Shown piece after piece: positions 8,609-16,429 of a stretch of DNA of 64,000 bases. Under the pieces are notes generated by a model. That model was not told the DNA's origin, searched no databases, and saw only the letters and a list, made by a program, of their open reading frames with translations. This DNA is from DASSUW01 sp963792385 (GTDB lineage: Bacteria; Actinomycetota; Thermoleophilia; Solirubrobacterales; Solirubrobacteraceae). The stretch covers positions 1 to 64,000 of the forward strand of contig CAWBVZ010000007.1 of NCBI GenBank assembly GCA_963792385.1, given 5' to 3'. Each line of letters begins with the position of its first letter. Position 1 is the first letter of the stretch. The translations under genes and the position numbers were made by a program.

Positions 8609-8716
8609 ATGCTCTCCGACGCGTTTCGTGGCTACGCGCTGTGGCTCATCGTGCTCGCGGCATTGACCTACGGCGTCGTCAACACGCTGGCGAAGGTCGC
8701 CGACCTGTTCGCCTGA
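8609..8716 (+). CDS. single-helix companion peptide of the OFA carrier (35 aa)
   Basis: An ATG at 8609 opens a 35-codon frame just 3 nt after the carrier's stop, preceded by a strong ribosome site (AAAGGAG, 8595-8601). The peptide is a short amphipathic start, one hydrophobic helix (ALWLIVLAALTYGVVNT) and a polar end (AKVADLFA). From memory, one-helix proteins annotated as an MFS transporter small subunit occur beside OFA genes. It probably sits in the membrane with the carrier. The gene is below usual length cut-offs and easily missed. Confidence 0.75.
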   Translation: MLSDAFRGYALWLIVLAALTYGVVNTLAKVADLFA

Positions 8717-8725
8717 CGCTCTGCC

Positions 8726-8893
8726 ATGGGCGACACGGATCCCGAGAGGGTTGAAGCCGGCGGTGTGCCAGCGCCGCCGAAGGAAACTGGCGAACGCTGC
8801 CCTGAATGCGAGGGAACCGGCGACCGTGACGGTCGCGAATGCCCAGCCTGCGAGGGCACGGGCAACGTGATGCGCGGCTTGGGCGGTGGCTGA
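8726..8893 (+). CDS. small zinc-hairpin protein with two CxxCxGxG motifs (55 aa)
   Basis: An ATG at 8726, 9 nt after the small membrane peptide, gives 55 residues containing CPECEGTG (25-32) and CPACEGTG (39-46). Two CxxCxGxG units are what one zinc site of the DnaJ cysteine-rich domain uses, so the protein should bind one zinc ion. The rest is polar, with a Gly-rich tail. Being third in a tight plus-strand run with the carrier suggests co-expression. No function is assigned. Confidence 0.65.
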   Translation: MGDTDPERVEAGGVPAPPKETGERCPECEGTGDRDGRECPACEGTGNVMRGLGGG

Positions 8894-8914
8894 TACGGCC
8901 GGTCGTGTCCGGGC

Positions 8915-10792
8915 TCAGGCGATCCGGCGACCCGTCTCCGCCGTGGAGTAGCCGCCCATCGCCTCGACCTGTGCGAGGAAGTCGCGATCCTCCAGGAGCT
9001 CGAGCAGGGGTGCCACTGCCGGCTCGCCCGGCGCCATCACGAGGTCGAACGGTTCGCGTGCGACCGGGACGAAGTCGAGCCCGAACGCAAGTGCCGCGGC
9101 CATGACGCCCAGGCCCGCGTCCGCGCGGCCGGCCGAGATCGCGGCCGCAACCGCGAGGTGGGTGGGCTCCTCGCGCTCGTATCCGTCGATCGCCTCCTGG
9201 CCGATGCCGGACTGCCGGAGCTCGTGATCGAGCAGCACGCGGGTACCCGCGCCGCGCTGGCGGTTCACGTAGCGCAGCCGCGGAAGGTCGGCAAGGCCTT
9301 CGACCCCGAGCGGATTGCCCGGAGCGACGATCAGTCCCTGCTCGCGATGGACGAGCCGGATGACGTCGACGGGCTTCCCGGGCATCACGCGCTCGATCCA
9401 CGGGAGCGTGTACTCGCCGGTGTCCGGGTCGAGCAGGTGGCAGCCCGAGAGATGGCAGAGGCCGTCGCGCAGCGCGACCAGGCCGCTGAGAGAACCGACC
9501 GGCCCGCTGACCAGCGTCTGGAGAGGGTCGCGGGCGCGCAGCAGCGAGGCGGCGAGGTCGAGGACCGGGTCGTGCGAGCCAATCGCGACGATCGTGCGCT
9601 CCACCGCGTCGAGGTCGCGCAGCAGCTGCACCTCGACCTGCGCGCCGGCATCGTGCCCCTCGAGCGTCGAGGGCACGAGGAGCAGGCCGTCGGCGCGCAC
9701 CAGCGAGGTGAGGACGCCGGCGCCGCGAGGTAGCGGCGCGGCGACCAGCCCTCCGCCGACGCGGCCGAGGCGGACGCGGATCCAATCGTCGGAGCCGAGC
9801 GAGGACGCGAGCCGGCGCGCGAGTCGTGCCTGCGCGCGCGGGCGCGCGACCGGTGCTGCTCCCTCGAGCGCGGCAAGCAGCGGGATGGCGAAGATGTCGA
9901 ACGTGAGCGCGGCCGAGACCGGATAGCCGGGGGCGCCGAGCACGGCGGTTCCGTTCACCGCTCCGAGCACGACGGGATGGCCCGGTTTGACCGCGACCCC
10001 GTGTACGAGCAGCGTGCCGGCCTGCGCGACGACGTCCGCGGTGTAGTCGTCGCGACCGGCGCTGGAACCGGCGATCACGATCACGAGATCGGCGCGGGCC
10101 ACCGCGTCCTCGACGGCGGCGGTGATCTGCTCGCGGTCGTCCGGGAGCACACCGAGCGACTCGACCGTGCAGCCGACCTCGCGCGCCTGCGCAGCCAGCA
10201 TCAGCGAATTGGTGTCGACGAGCTCTCCGGGCGCGGGATCGGATCCGAGCGGACGGACCTCGTCACCGGTCGGGATCACGACAACGTGCGGCGCGCGCCG
10301 GACCTTGAGCGAGGTGTGCCCGGCCGCGCCGGCGGCGGCCAGGTCGACAGGACGGAGCCGGTGGCCCTCGGGCAGCAGCAGCTCGGTCGCGCTGACGTCC
10401 TCGCCGATCGTGCGCACGTGCTGCCATGGGGCCGCGGCTTCCCGGACCTCGGGCACGTCGTCCTCCCAATGCAGCTGCTCACGCATCACGACCGCGTTGC
10501 AGCCCTCGGGCAACGCGTCGCCGGTGTCGACGACGGCGAAGCTCGCGATGCTGCGCGGCGAGGTCTCGGTGGCGCCGAACGTGTCCGAGGCGCGGACGGC
10601 GATCCCGTCCATCGCGGCGGCGTCGTACGCGGGTGAGGAGCGGAGCGCCCAGATCGGCCCTGCGGTCACGCGGCCGAGGGCATCCGTCAGTTCAAGCTCG
10701 ACGATGTCGAGCCGCTCCGGCACGGCGGCCAGCCACACGGCGAGTGCCTCCGCGGCGGGAATGTCGGACAGGAACGGGGCGCTCCGCGGCAC
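8915..10792 (-). CDS. MoeA-like molybdopterin molybdotransferase fused to a periplasmic-binding-like domain
   Basis: A two-domain protein of 625 residues. Residues about 1-400 are MoeA: the AAMDGIAV segment, the PTGDE motif (VVVIPTGDEV), the GSSAGRDDY loop and PGHPVVLG, where MoeA binds adenylated molybdopterin and inserts metal. Residues about 420-625 match the PBP-like domain found in MoeA/LysR-substrate-type fusions (LSGCHLLDPDTGEY, YVNRQRGAGTRVLLD, SAGRADAGLG). The GTG at 10790-10792 begins 22 nt after the preceding moeA and was chosen because upstream sequence in frame is a shadow of that gene. The binding-like domain may sense or hold oxyanion (inference). Confidence 0.88.
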   Translation of the reverse strand: MPRSAPFLSDIPAAEALAVWLAAVPERLDIVELELTDALGRVTAGPIWALRSSPAYDAAAMDGIAVRASDTFGATETSPRSIASFAVVDTGDALPEGCNAVVMREQLHWEDDVPEVREAAAPWQHVRTIGEDVSATELLLPEGHRLRPVDLAAAGAAGHTSLKVRRAPHVVVIPTGDEVRPLGSDPAPGELVDTNSLMLAAQAREVGCTVESLGVLPDDREQITAAVEDAVARADLVIVIAGSSAGRDDYTADVVAQAGTLLVHGVAVKPGHPVVLGAVNGTAVLGAPGYPVSAALTFDIFAIPLLAALEGAAPVARPRAQARLARRLASSLGSDDWIRVRLGRVGGGLVAAPLPRGAGVLTSLVRADGLLLVPSTLEGHDAGAQVEVQLLRDLDAVERTIVAIGSHDPVLDLAASLLRARDPLQTLVSGPVGSLSGLVALRDGLCHLSGCHLLDPDTGEYTLPWIERVMPGKPVDVIRLVHREQGLIVAPGNPLGVEGLADLPRLRYVNRQRGAGTRVLLDHELRQSGIGQEAIDGYEREEPTHLAVAAAISAGRADAGLGVMAAALAFGLDFVPVAREPFDLVMAPGEPAVAPLLELLEDRDFLAQVEAMGGYSTAETGRRIA

Positions 10793-10814
10793 GCCTACAG
10801 CATGACCCGTCCGC

Positions 10815-12017
10815 TCAGCCGTAGAGCTCGACGACGACCTCGGTGCCTGCGCCGAGCCCGGTCTCGGCCTCAGGCACGCGGAAGAAGCCGTCCGCGCCGA
10901 CCATCGGGCCGAGCAGCGCCGAGCTGCCGAAGCGCGGCGTCGCGACGCCGTCGTGCACCGTCGCTTGGACGATGTCGAGGCGTCCTGCGGCACTGGGGAT
11001 GTCGCGCGCCAGCGTGGCGTGAACCGTGACAGCCGGCGGCGGTGCCGTGATCCCCGCGACCGTGCGCACGAGCGGCACGCCGACCAGGCGGAAGACGACG
11101 AGGGCGGAGCGCGGGTTGCCGGGGAGCCCGATCAGCGGCACGCCGCCGCAGTCGGCCAGCAACGTCGGCTTGCCGGGCTTGAGCGCGAGACCGTGGCAGA
11201 CGATCTCGCCGAGTCGCGCGACGACGGTCGCCGTGAGATCGCGAGCGCCGACGGAGGAGCCGGCCGAGACGACGACGAAGTCGTCGTGCGCCACGCTCTC
11301 GCCCAGCACCCGCTCGAGCTCGGTCGCATCGTCGGGGACGATGCCCCGGAGCACGGGCTCGCCGCCGGCCTCGCGCACGAGGCCGGCCAGAGCCGGCGCG
11401 CAGGCGTCGCGCACCTGGCCGGGCGCGGGTGTCGCCGTGTCGCCCGGCACGATCTCGTCACCCGTCGAGACGATCCCGACGCGGGGACGCTGATGCGCAG
11501 CGAGCTCGGTCACGCCCGCAGAGGCGAGCAGCCCGAGGTCGGCGGCCCGCAGCGGACGGCCGGCCGGCGCCAGGACGTCGCCGGGCGTCGCCTCCTCTCC
11601 GGCCTGGAGGACGCCGTCGCCCGGTGCGACGCCGCGCAGGATCTCAACGTGGCCGGGCATCGGCTCCGTCGTGTACTCGACCATCACCACGGCGTCGGCA
11701 CCGCGCGGGAGCAGGCCGCCCGTCGGGATCGCCATCGCGGTACCCGGGCCGACCTCGCCGTCGGGGGCACGACCCATCGTCACAGCGCCGGTGAGCGCCA
11801 AGAACGCCGGCAACGTCTCGGCGGCCGCGTAGGTGTCGGCAGCTCGGACGGCGTAACCGTCGACGGTTGCTCGCGCCCAGCCGGGAAGCAGTTCGCCCGA
11901 GCGCACGTCCTCGGCCGGCACGACGCCAAGCTCCGGGCTGACCGAGGCGACGTCGCTGCGCCGCGTCGGCGCGAGCGCGGTCAGCGCCTCGGCGACCGTC
12001 ATGACGGTGAGGAACAT
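10815..12017 (-). CDS. moeA: molybdopterin molybdotransferase MoeA
   Basis: A 400-residue MoeA that inserts Mo or W into adenylated molybdopterin. Family marks in order are ATVDGYAVRAADT, IPTGGLLPRGADAVV, GIVSTGDEIVPGD, VVVSAGSSVGARDLT and KPGKPTLLADCGGVPLIGLPGNP. It starts 3 nt after the formate dehydrogenase beta stop and precedes the MoeA-PBP fusion, so it belongs to the dehydrogenase operon. Having two MoeA forms in one operon fits separate handling of molybdate and tungstate, as proposed for tungsten-using prokaryotes. Which one handles which metal is not readable. Confidence 0.92.
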   Translation of the reverse strand: MFLTVMTVAEALTALAPTRRSDVASVSPELGVVPAEDVRSGELLPGWARATVDGYAVRAADTYAAAETLPAFLALTGAVTMGRAPDGEVGPGTAMAIPTGGLLPRGADAVVMVEYTTEPMPGHVEILRGVAPGDGVLQAGEEATPGDVLAPAGRPLRAADLGLLASAGVTELAAHQRPRVGIVSTGDEIVPGDTATPAPGQVRDACAPALAGLVREAGGEPVLRGIVPDDATELERVLGESVAHDDFVVVSAGSSVGARDLTATVVARLGEIVCHGLALKPGKPTLLADCGGVPLIGLPGNPRSALVVFRLVGVPLVRTVAGITAPPPAVTVHATLARDIPSAAGRLDIVQATVHDGVATPRFGSSALLGPMVGADGFFRVPEAETGLGAGTEVVVELYG

Positions 12018-12020
12018 CGC

Positions 12021-13556
12021 TCAGACGTGCTCGCGCTGCATCCGCAGCACGGACATCACAGGGCCGAGAGCGACCTGCCCGAGCCCGCAGATGGATGTCA
12101 GCCGCATGGTCTCCTCGAGCTCGTCGACGCGCTCGTCGACATCGGATGCGCTGCCGCCGCGCTCGAGCACCTCGACGAGGATCTTCTGCGCCTTGTGCGA
12201 GCCGACGCGACAGGGCACGCACTTGCCGCAGGACTCGTTACGGAAGAAGTTGAGGACGTTCGTCGCCGCTGCCAGCAGATCGGTGCCCTCGGCGAGCACG
12301 ACCATGGCGCCCGTGCCCAGCGCCGAACCGGCCTCGGCGACGGCATCGAACGTCAGCGCCAGGTCGACGCAGTCCGGCCCGAGGAAGTTGGTCGAAGCCC
12401 CACCGGGCTGCACGGCGGCGACGGCGGCGCCGTCCCGGACTCCGCCGGCGAGTGCGATCACCTCCGACACCAGCGTGCCGGCCGGGACGCAGAACACGCC
12501 GGGCTGCTCGACGTGGCCGGACACCGAGAAGAACTTCAGCCCCTCGCCGCCGTTGACGCCCTGATCCTTCCACCACTGCGCACCGCGCTCGAGGATGATC
12601 GGGACCGCTGCGAACGTCTCGACATTGTTCATCAGCGTCGGGTGGCCGTGGAGGCCGTACCCGCCCGGGAACGGCGGCTTGTTGCGCGGTTCGCCGCGGT
12701 GGCCCTCCATGCACTCGAGCAGCGCGGTCTCCTCGCCGAGGATGTAGCCGCCCGGTGACGTGAACACGTCGATCGAGACGTCCTCGAGCAGGCCCGCAGC
12801 GCGGGCGCGCTCGATCTCCTCGCGCAGCACCTGCTCCTCGGGCTCGTACTCGTGGCGGACGAACACCCAGGCCTGCTGGGCGCCGACGACACGCATCGCG
12901 ATCAGCATGCCCTCGATCACGAGATGCGGCTGTTCGGCGAGGATCTGGCGGTCCTTGAACGTGCCCGGCTCGGCCTCGTCGGCGTTGCAGACGACGTACT
13001 TGATCGGGTCGTCCTGGCCGCGGACCATCGCCCACTTCTTGCCGGTCGGGAAGCCGGCGCCGCCCATGCCCTTTATGCCGGACTCGTCGAGCACCGGCAC
13101 GGGATCGCCGTCGAGATCCCGATAGATGCGGTAGTGCTCGTCGGTGCTGGTGTACGGGTCGTTCGGCCTCCGGCCCTCGCCGCGTCGCACCTCGGGATAA
13201 CGCTCCTCGACGATCGCGACGGGCGCCTGGTCGCAGCGTCCGACGCACGAGACCTCGTGCACCGTCGCGCCGTCGGGGATCTCGGCGCGCTCGCGTGACA
13301 GCCAGCAGGAGAGGTCGCGGCAGACGGCGACCTCGAGCTGCTCGGGCGGCGCCGTGCGGAAGTGCGGGTAGAACGAGACGATCCCCTCGATCTCGTAGAG
13401 CGGCCGGCGCCAGTCGCGCGAGAGCTTCACGAGCTCCTCACGCGGCAGCCAGCCATGCTCGCGCTGGATCGCGGTCAACGGCGGGATCAGCGACGGCCCC
13501 GGGAACTTGCCGGCGCGCGCTTCTACTCCGGGGACACGACCGCTGGCCGCGGCCAT
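12021..13556 (-). CDS. NAD-dependent formate dehydrogenase beta subunit (NuoE-NuoF fusion)
   Basis: A 511-residue flavoprotein that passes electrons from the alpha subunit to NAD. The N-terminal NuoE-like domain carries a thioredoxin-fold [2Fe-2S] site (Cys79, Cys84, Cys104, Cys108). The NuoF part has the FMN/NADH glycine loop (IKGMGGAGFPTGKKW, near 160-174), SPGGYILGEETALLE, and a C-terminal [4Fe-4S] site (Cys443, Cys446, Cys449, Cys490 in SCGKCVPCR and SICGLGQ). The ATG shares one base with the alpha-subunit stop (TGATG), indicating coupling. The true start is at 13554-13556; the in-frame extension upstream is a shadow. Confidence 0.92.
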   Translation of the reverse strand: MAAASGRVPGVEARAGKFPGPSLIPPLTAIQREHGWLPREELVKLSRDWRRPLYEIEGIVSFYPHFRTAPPEQLEVAVCRDLSCWLSRERAEIPDGATVHEVSCVGRCDQAPVAIVEERYPEVRRGEGRRPNDPYTSTDEHYRIYRDLDGDPVPVLDESGIKGMGGAGFPTGKKWAMVRGQDDPIKYVVCNADEAEPGTFKDRQILAEQPHLVIEGMLIAMRVVGAQQAWVFVRHEYEPEEQVLREEIERARAAGLLEDVSIDVFTSPGGYILGEETALLECMEGHRGEPRNKPPFPGGYGLHGHPTLMNNVETFAAVPIILERGAQWWKDQGVNGGEGLKFFSVSGHVEQPGVFCVPAGTLVSEVIALAGGVRDGAAVAAVQPGGASTNFLGPDCVDLALTFDAVAEAGSALGTGAMVVLAEGTDLLAAATNVLNFFRNESCGKCVPCRVGSHKAQKILVEVLERGGSASDVDERVDELEETMRLTSICGLGQVALGPVMSVLRMQREHV

Positions 13557-16429
13557 CAGCCCGCTCCCTGCAGCGCCTGCTCCGAGTCGGGCAGGACGAT
13601 CGGCTCGCGGTCGGTCGTCTCGATCTTGACCGCGCAGAACTTGAACTCGGGGATCTTGGCGGTTGGGTCGACCTCGTCGATCGTGAGCAGGTTGGCCGCC
13701 GCCTCGCGGAAATGGAACGGGATGAAGCACGAGCCGGGCGTCTCCCGGTGCGAGACCGATGCCGCCAGCTCGATCGAGCCGCGCCGGGACGTAACGCGCA
13801 CGAAGTCGCCGTCGACGATGCCCATGCGCTCGGCGTCGGCCTCGGCGATGAACACCATCGCGGTCGGCTGGATCGAGTCAAGCGCGAACGAACGGCGCGT
13901 CATCGACCCGGTGTGCCAGTGCTCGAGCAGCCTGCCCGTGTTGAGCACGAACGGGTACTCGTCGTTTGGCAGCTCCTTGGCCGGCATCCATTCCGCCGGC
14001 ACGAGATGCGCCTTGCCATCGTCGGTCGCGAACGTCTCCGTGAACAGCACCACGGTGCCGTCCGACTGCTCCGGGTCGGGGTTGGGGTAGAGCTTGCCGA
14101 CCGGCTCGAGGTTGCCGTACGCCAGGCCCGCGTAGGCGGGCGAGAGCGCGACCATCTCGTCGAAGACGTCGCTGACGGACTCGTACTCCATCGGCAGGCC
14201 GATCCGGGTCGAGATCTCGCGGATGATCTCCCAGTCCGGCCGCGCCTGGCCGGGTGCGTCGAGGGCCTTGCGCCCGATCTGCACGCGCCGGTCGGTGTTC
14301 GTGTAGGTCCCGTCCTTCTCCAGGGCCGACGTCGCGGGCAGCACGACATCGGCGAACTCGGCCGTCTCGGTGAGGAAGATGTCCTGAACGACGAGGAACT
14401 CGAGCGCGGCCAGCGCCTTGCGCACCTTGTTGATGTTCGGGTCCGAGAGGAACGGGTTCTCGCCCATCATGTACATGCCGCGCACGCCGCCCTTGAGCGC
14501 GCTGCCGACGATCTCGGTCACCGTCAAGCCGGGCTCGGCATCGAGCGGCCGGCCCCACGCAGCCTCGAACTTCTCGTGCGCGGACTCGTTGTCGACGCGC
14601 TGGTAGTCAGGGAACATCATCGGGATCAGGCCGGCGTCGGAGGCGCCCTGCACGTTGTTCTGGCCGCGCAGCGGGTGCAGTCCGGTGCCCGGCCTGCCGA
14701 CGTGGCCGGTGATCGCGCACATCGCGATCAGGCAGCGCGCGTTGTCGGTGCCGGTCGTGTGCTGGGAGATCCCCATGCCCCAGAAGATGACGCCGGCGCC
14801 CGCCTCGCCCCAGAGCCGTGCGACCTCGCGGATCGTCGCCGCGTCGATGCCGCAGATCTGGGCGGCGCGTTCCGGCGGGTACTCCTTGACCGTCTTGGCT
14901 AGCTCGCCGTAGTTCGTCACGCGGTCGCGGAGGAACTCGCGGTCGACTAGGCCGAGATGGATGATCTCGTGCAGGACGCCGTTGTAGAAGGCGACGTCCG
15001 TGCCCGGCTTGAGCTGGCAGAAGATGTCGGCGTGGTCGGCGACGCGTTCGCGCCGCGGGTCGACGACGATCAGCTTGGTGCCCCGCCGGCGTGCCTGCTT
15101 GAAGAACGAGGACGCGACCGGATGGTTGGCCGTCGTGTTCGTGCCGGCGAGGATCGCGACGTCGGCGTTGATGATGTCGCCGTACGTCGTGGACACCGCT
15201 CCGGAGCCGACGCCCTCGAGCAGCGCGGCAACGCTCGACGCGTGGCACAGCCGGGTGCAGTGATCGACGTTGTTGGTGCCGAAGCCCGCGCGGATCAGCT
15301 TCTGGAAGAGGTAGGCCTCTTCGTTGGAGCACTTGGCCGAGCCGAAACCGGCGATCGCGCCTGAGCCGTCGCGGTCGTGGATCTCCTTGAGGCGCGAGGC
15401 CGCGAGGTCCAGCGCCTCCTCCCAGGTCGCCTCGCGGAAGTGCGGCATGACCTCGTCGTAATCGACGATGCCTCCCGGGCGTTTCCGGCCGCGCCCTTCG
15501 CCCTTGACGTCGCCGGAGAGCGCCGCCTTGGGATAGGTGACGCGGATCAGCGGCGTGGTCAGACGCTGCTTGGACGCGGCGTAGTCCCAGCCATAGCGGC
15601 CCTTCACGCAGAGGCGGCTCTGGTTGCCAGGCTGCTCGCGGCCGTCCGCGAACGCGATCGCTCCGCGCTCTTCGTCCACGTGGTAGGTCAGCGCGCATCC
15701 GACACCGCAGTACGGGCAGACCGAGTCGACGGACTTGAGCTCCTCACGGGGACGGATCGGCACGCCGTGGATCGGCTTGTTGACGAGCGCGCCGGTCGGG
15801 CACGCTGCGACGCACTCGCCGCACGTCACGCACGTCGACTCGCCCATCGGGTCGTTGAGGTCGAACGCGATGTGCGTCTCGTAGCCCTTGCCCGTCCGCC
15901 CGATCACGTCGTTGCCCTGGATGTCGTCGCACGCCCGCACGCAGCGATCGCACAGGATGCACGCGTCGTGGTTGACGCTGATCACCGGGTTTGAGTCGTC
16001 CAGGCCGCGCCCGCGCGCCTGCGGCAGGCGCTCCGCGTGCCCCGTGTCGTAGCGGCGCGTGAGCTCGAGCAGGAGGTTGTCGCCCGTGGTGATCTCCTTG
16101 GGATCCTCGTCGGGCTGATCCGACATGAGCAGCTCGGTCAGGACGGCGCGCTGCTTCTCGACCTTCGCGCTGGCCGTGGTGACCTCCATCCCGTCCTCGC
16201 ACGGACGCACGCAGGCGGCCGCGAGTACGCGTCCGCCGACGTCGACAGCGCACATCCGGCACACGCCGACGGGGTCGTAGCGCTCGTCGTGGCACAGGAC
16301 CGGGATCTCGATCCCGGCCTCCTTGGCGGCGGTGTAGATCGTCGTGCCGGCAGGCACGGTGAGCTCGATGCCGTCAATCGTGCACGTGACGGTCGGCGCT
16401 TCGGTCTTGGGCGGGACGCTCAGGGCCAT
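13556..16429 (-). CDS. fdhA: formate dehydrogenase alpha subunit (bis-MGD, cysteine type)
   Basis: A 957-residue catalytic subunit oxidising formate to CO2. In order: a NuoG-like [2Fe-2S] domain (Cys46, 57, 60, 73), two [4Fe-4S] ferredoxin sites (Cys157/160/163/167 and Cys200/203/206/210), the Mo/W-bisPGD [4Fe-4S] site (CPYCGVGC, Cys238/241/245, with Cys274 and Lys276), and the metal ligand Cys395 (RLCHASS). The active-site residue is Cys, not selenocysteine, so no recoding is needed. C-terminal MopB signatures (GRLLEHWHTG, ADAERMGIVDGDFVRV) are intact. Its stop is coupled to the beta subunit and its start overlaps the AOR gene by 10 nt. Confidence 0.94.
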   Translation of the reverse strand: MALSVPPKTEAPTVTCTIDGIELTVPAGTTIYTAAKEAGIEIPVLCHDERYDPVGVCRMCAVDVGGRVLAAACVRPCEDGMEVTTASAKVEKQRAVLTELLMSDQPDEDPKEITTGDNLLLELTRRYDTGHAERLPQARGRGLDDSNPVISVNHDACILCDRCVRACDDIQGNDVIGRTGKGYETHIAFDLNDPMGESTCVTCGECVAACPTGALVNKPIHGVPIRPREELKSVDSVCPYCGVGCALTYHVDEERGAIAFADGREQPGNQSRLCVKGRYGWDYAASKQRLTTPLIRVTYPKAALSGDVKGEGRGRKRPGGIVDYDEVMPHFREATWEEALDLAASRLKEIHDRDGSGAIAGFGSAKCSNEEAYLFQKLIRAGFGTNNVDHCTRLCHASSVAALLEGVGSGAVSTTYGDIINADVAILAGTNTTANHPVASSFFKQARRRGTKLIVVDPRRERVADHADIFCQLKPGTDVAFYNGVLHEIIHLGLVDREFLRDRVTNYGELAKTVKEYPPERAAQICGIDAATIREVARLWGEAGAGVIFWGMGISQHTTGTDNARCLIAMCAITGHVGRPGTGLHPLRGQNNVQGASDAGLIPMMFPDYQRVDNESAHEKFEAAWGRPLDAEPGLTVTEIVGSALKGGVRGMYMMGENPFLSDPNINKVRKALAALEFLVVQDIFLTETAEFADVVLPATSALEKDGTYTNTDRRVQIGRKALDAPGQARPDWEIIREISTRIGLPMEYESVSDVFDEMVALSPAYAGLAYGNLEPVGKLYPNPDPEQSDGTVVLFTETFATDDGKAHLVPAEWMPAKELPNDEYPFVLNTGRLLEHWHTGSMTRRSFALDSIQPTAMVFIAEADAERMGIVDGDFVRVTSRRGSIELAASVSHRETPGSCFIPFHFREAAANLLTIDEVDPTAKIPEFKFCAVKIETTDREPIVLPDSEQALQGAG

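Noticed and set aside
13878..16429. Selenocysteine-containing formate dehydrogenase
   Set aside because: The metal ligand is encoded as Cys395 and no in-frame TGA is present at that position.
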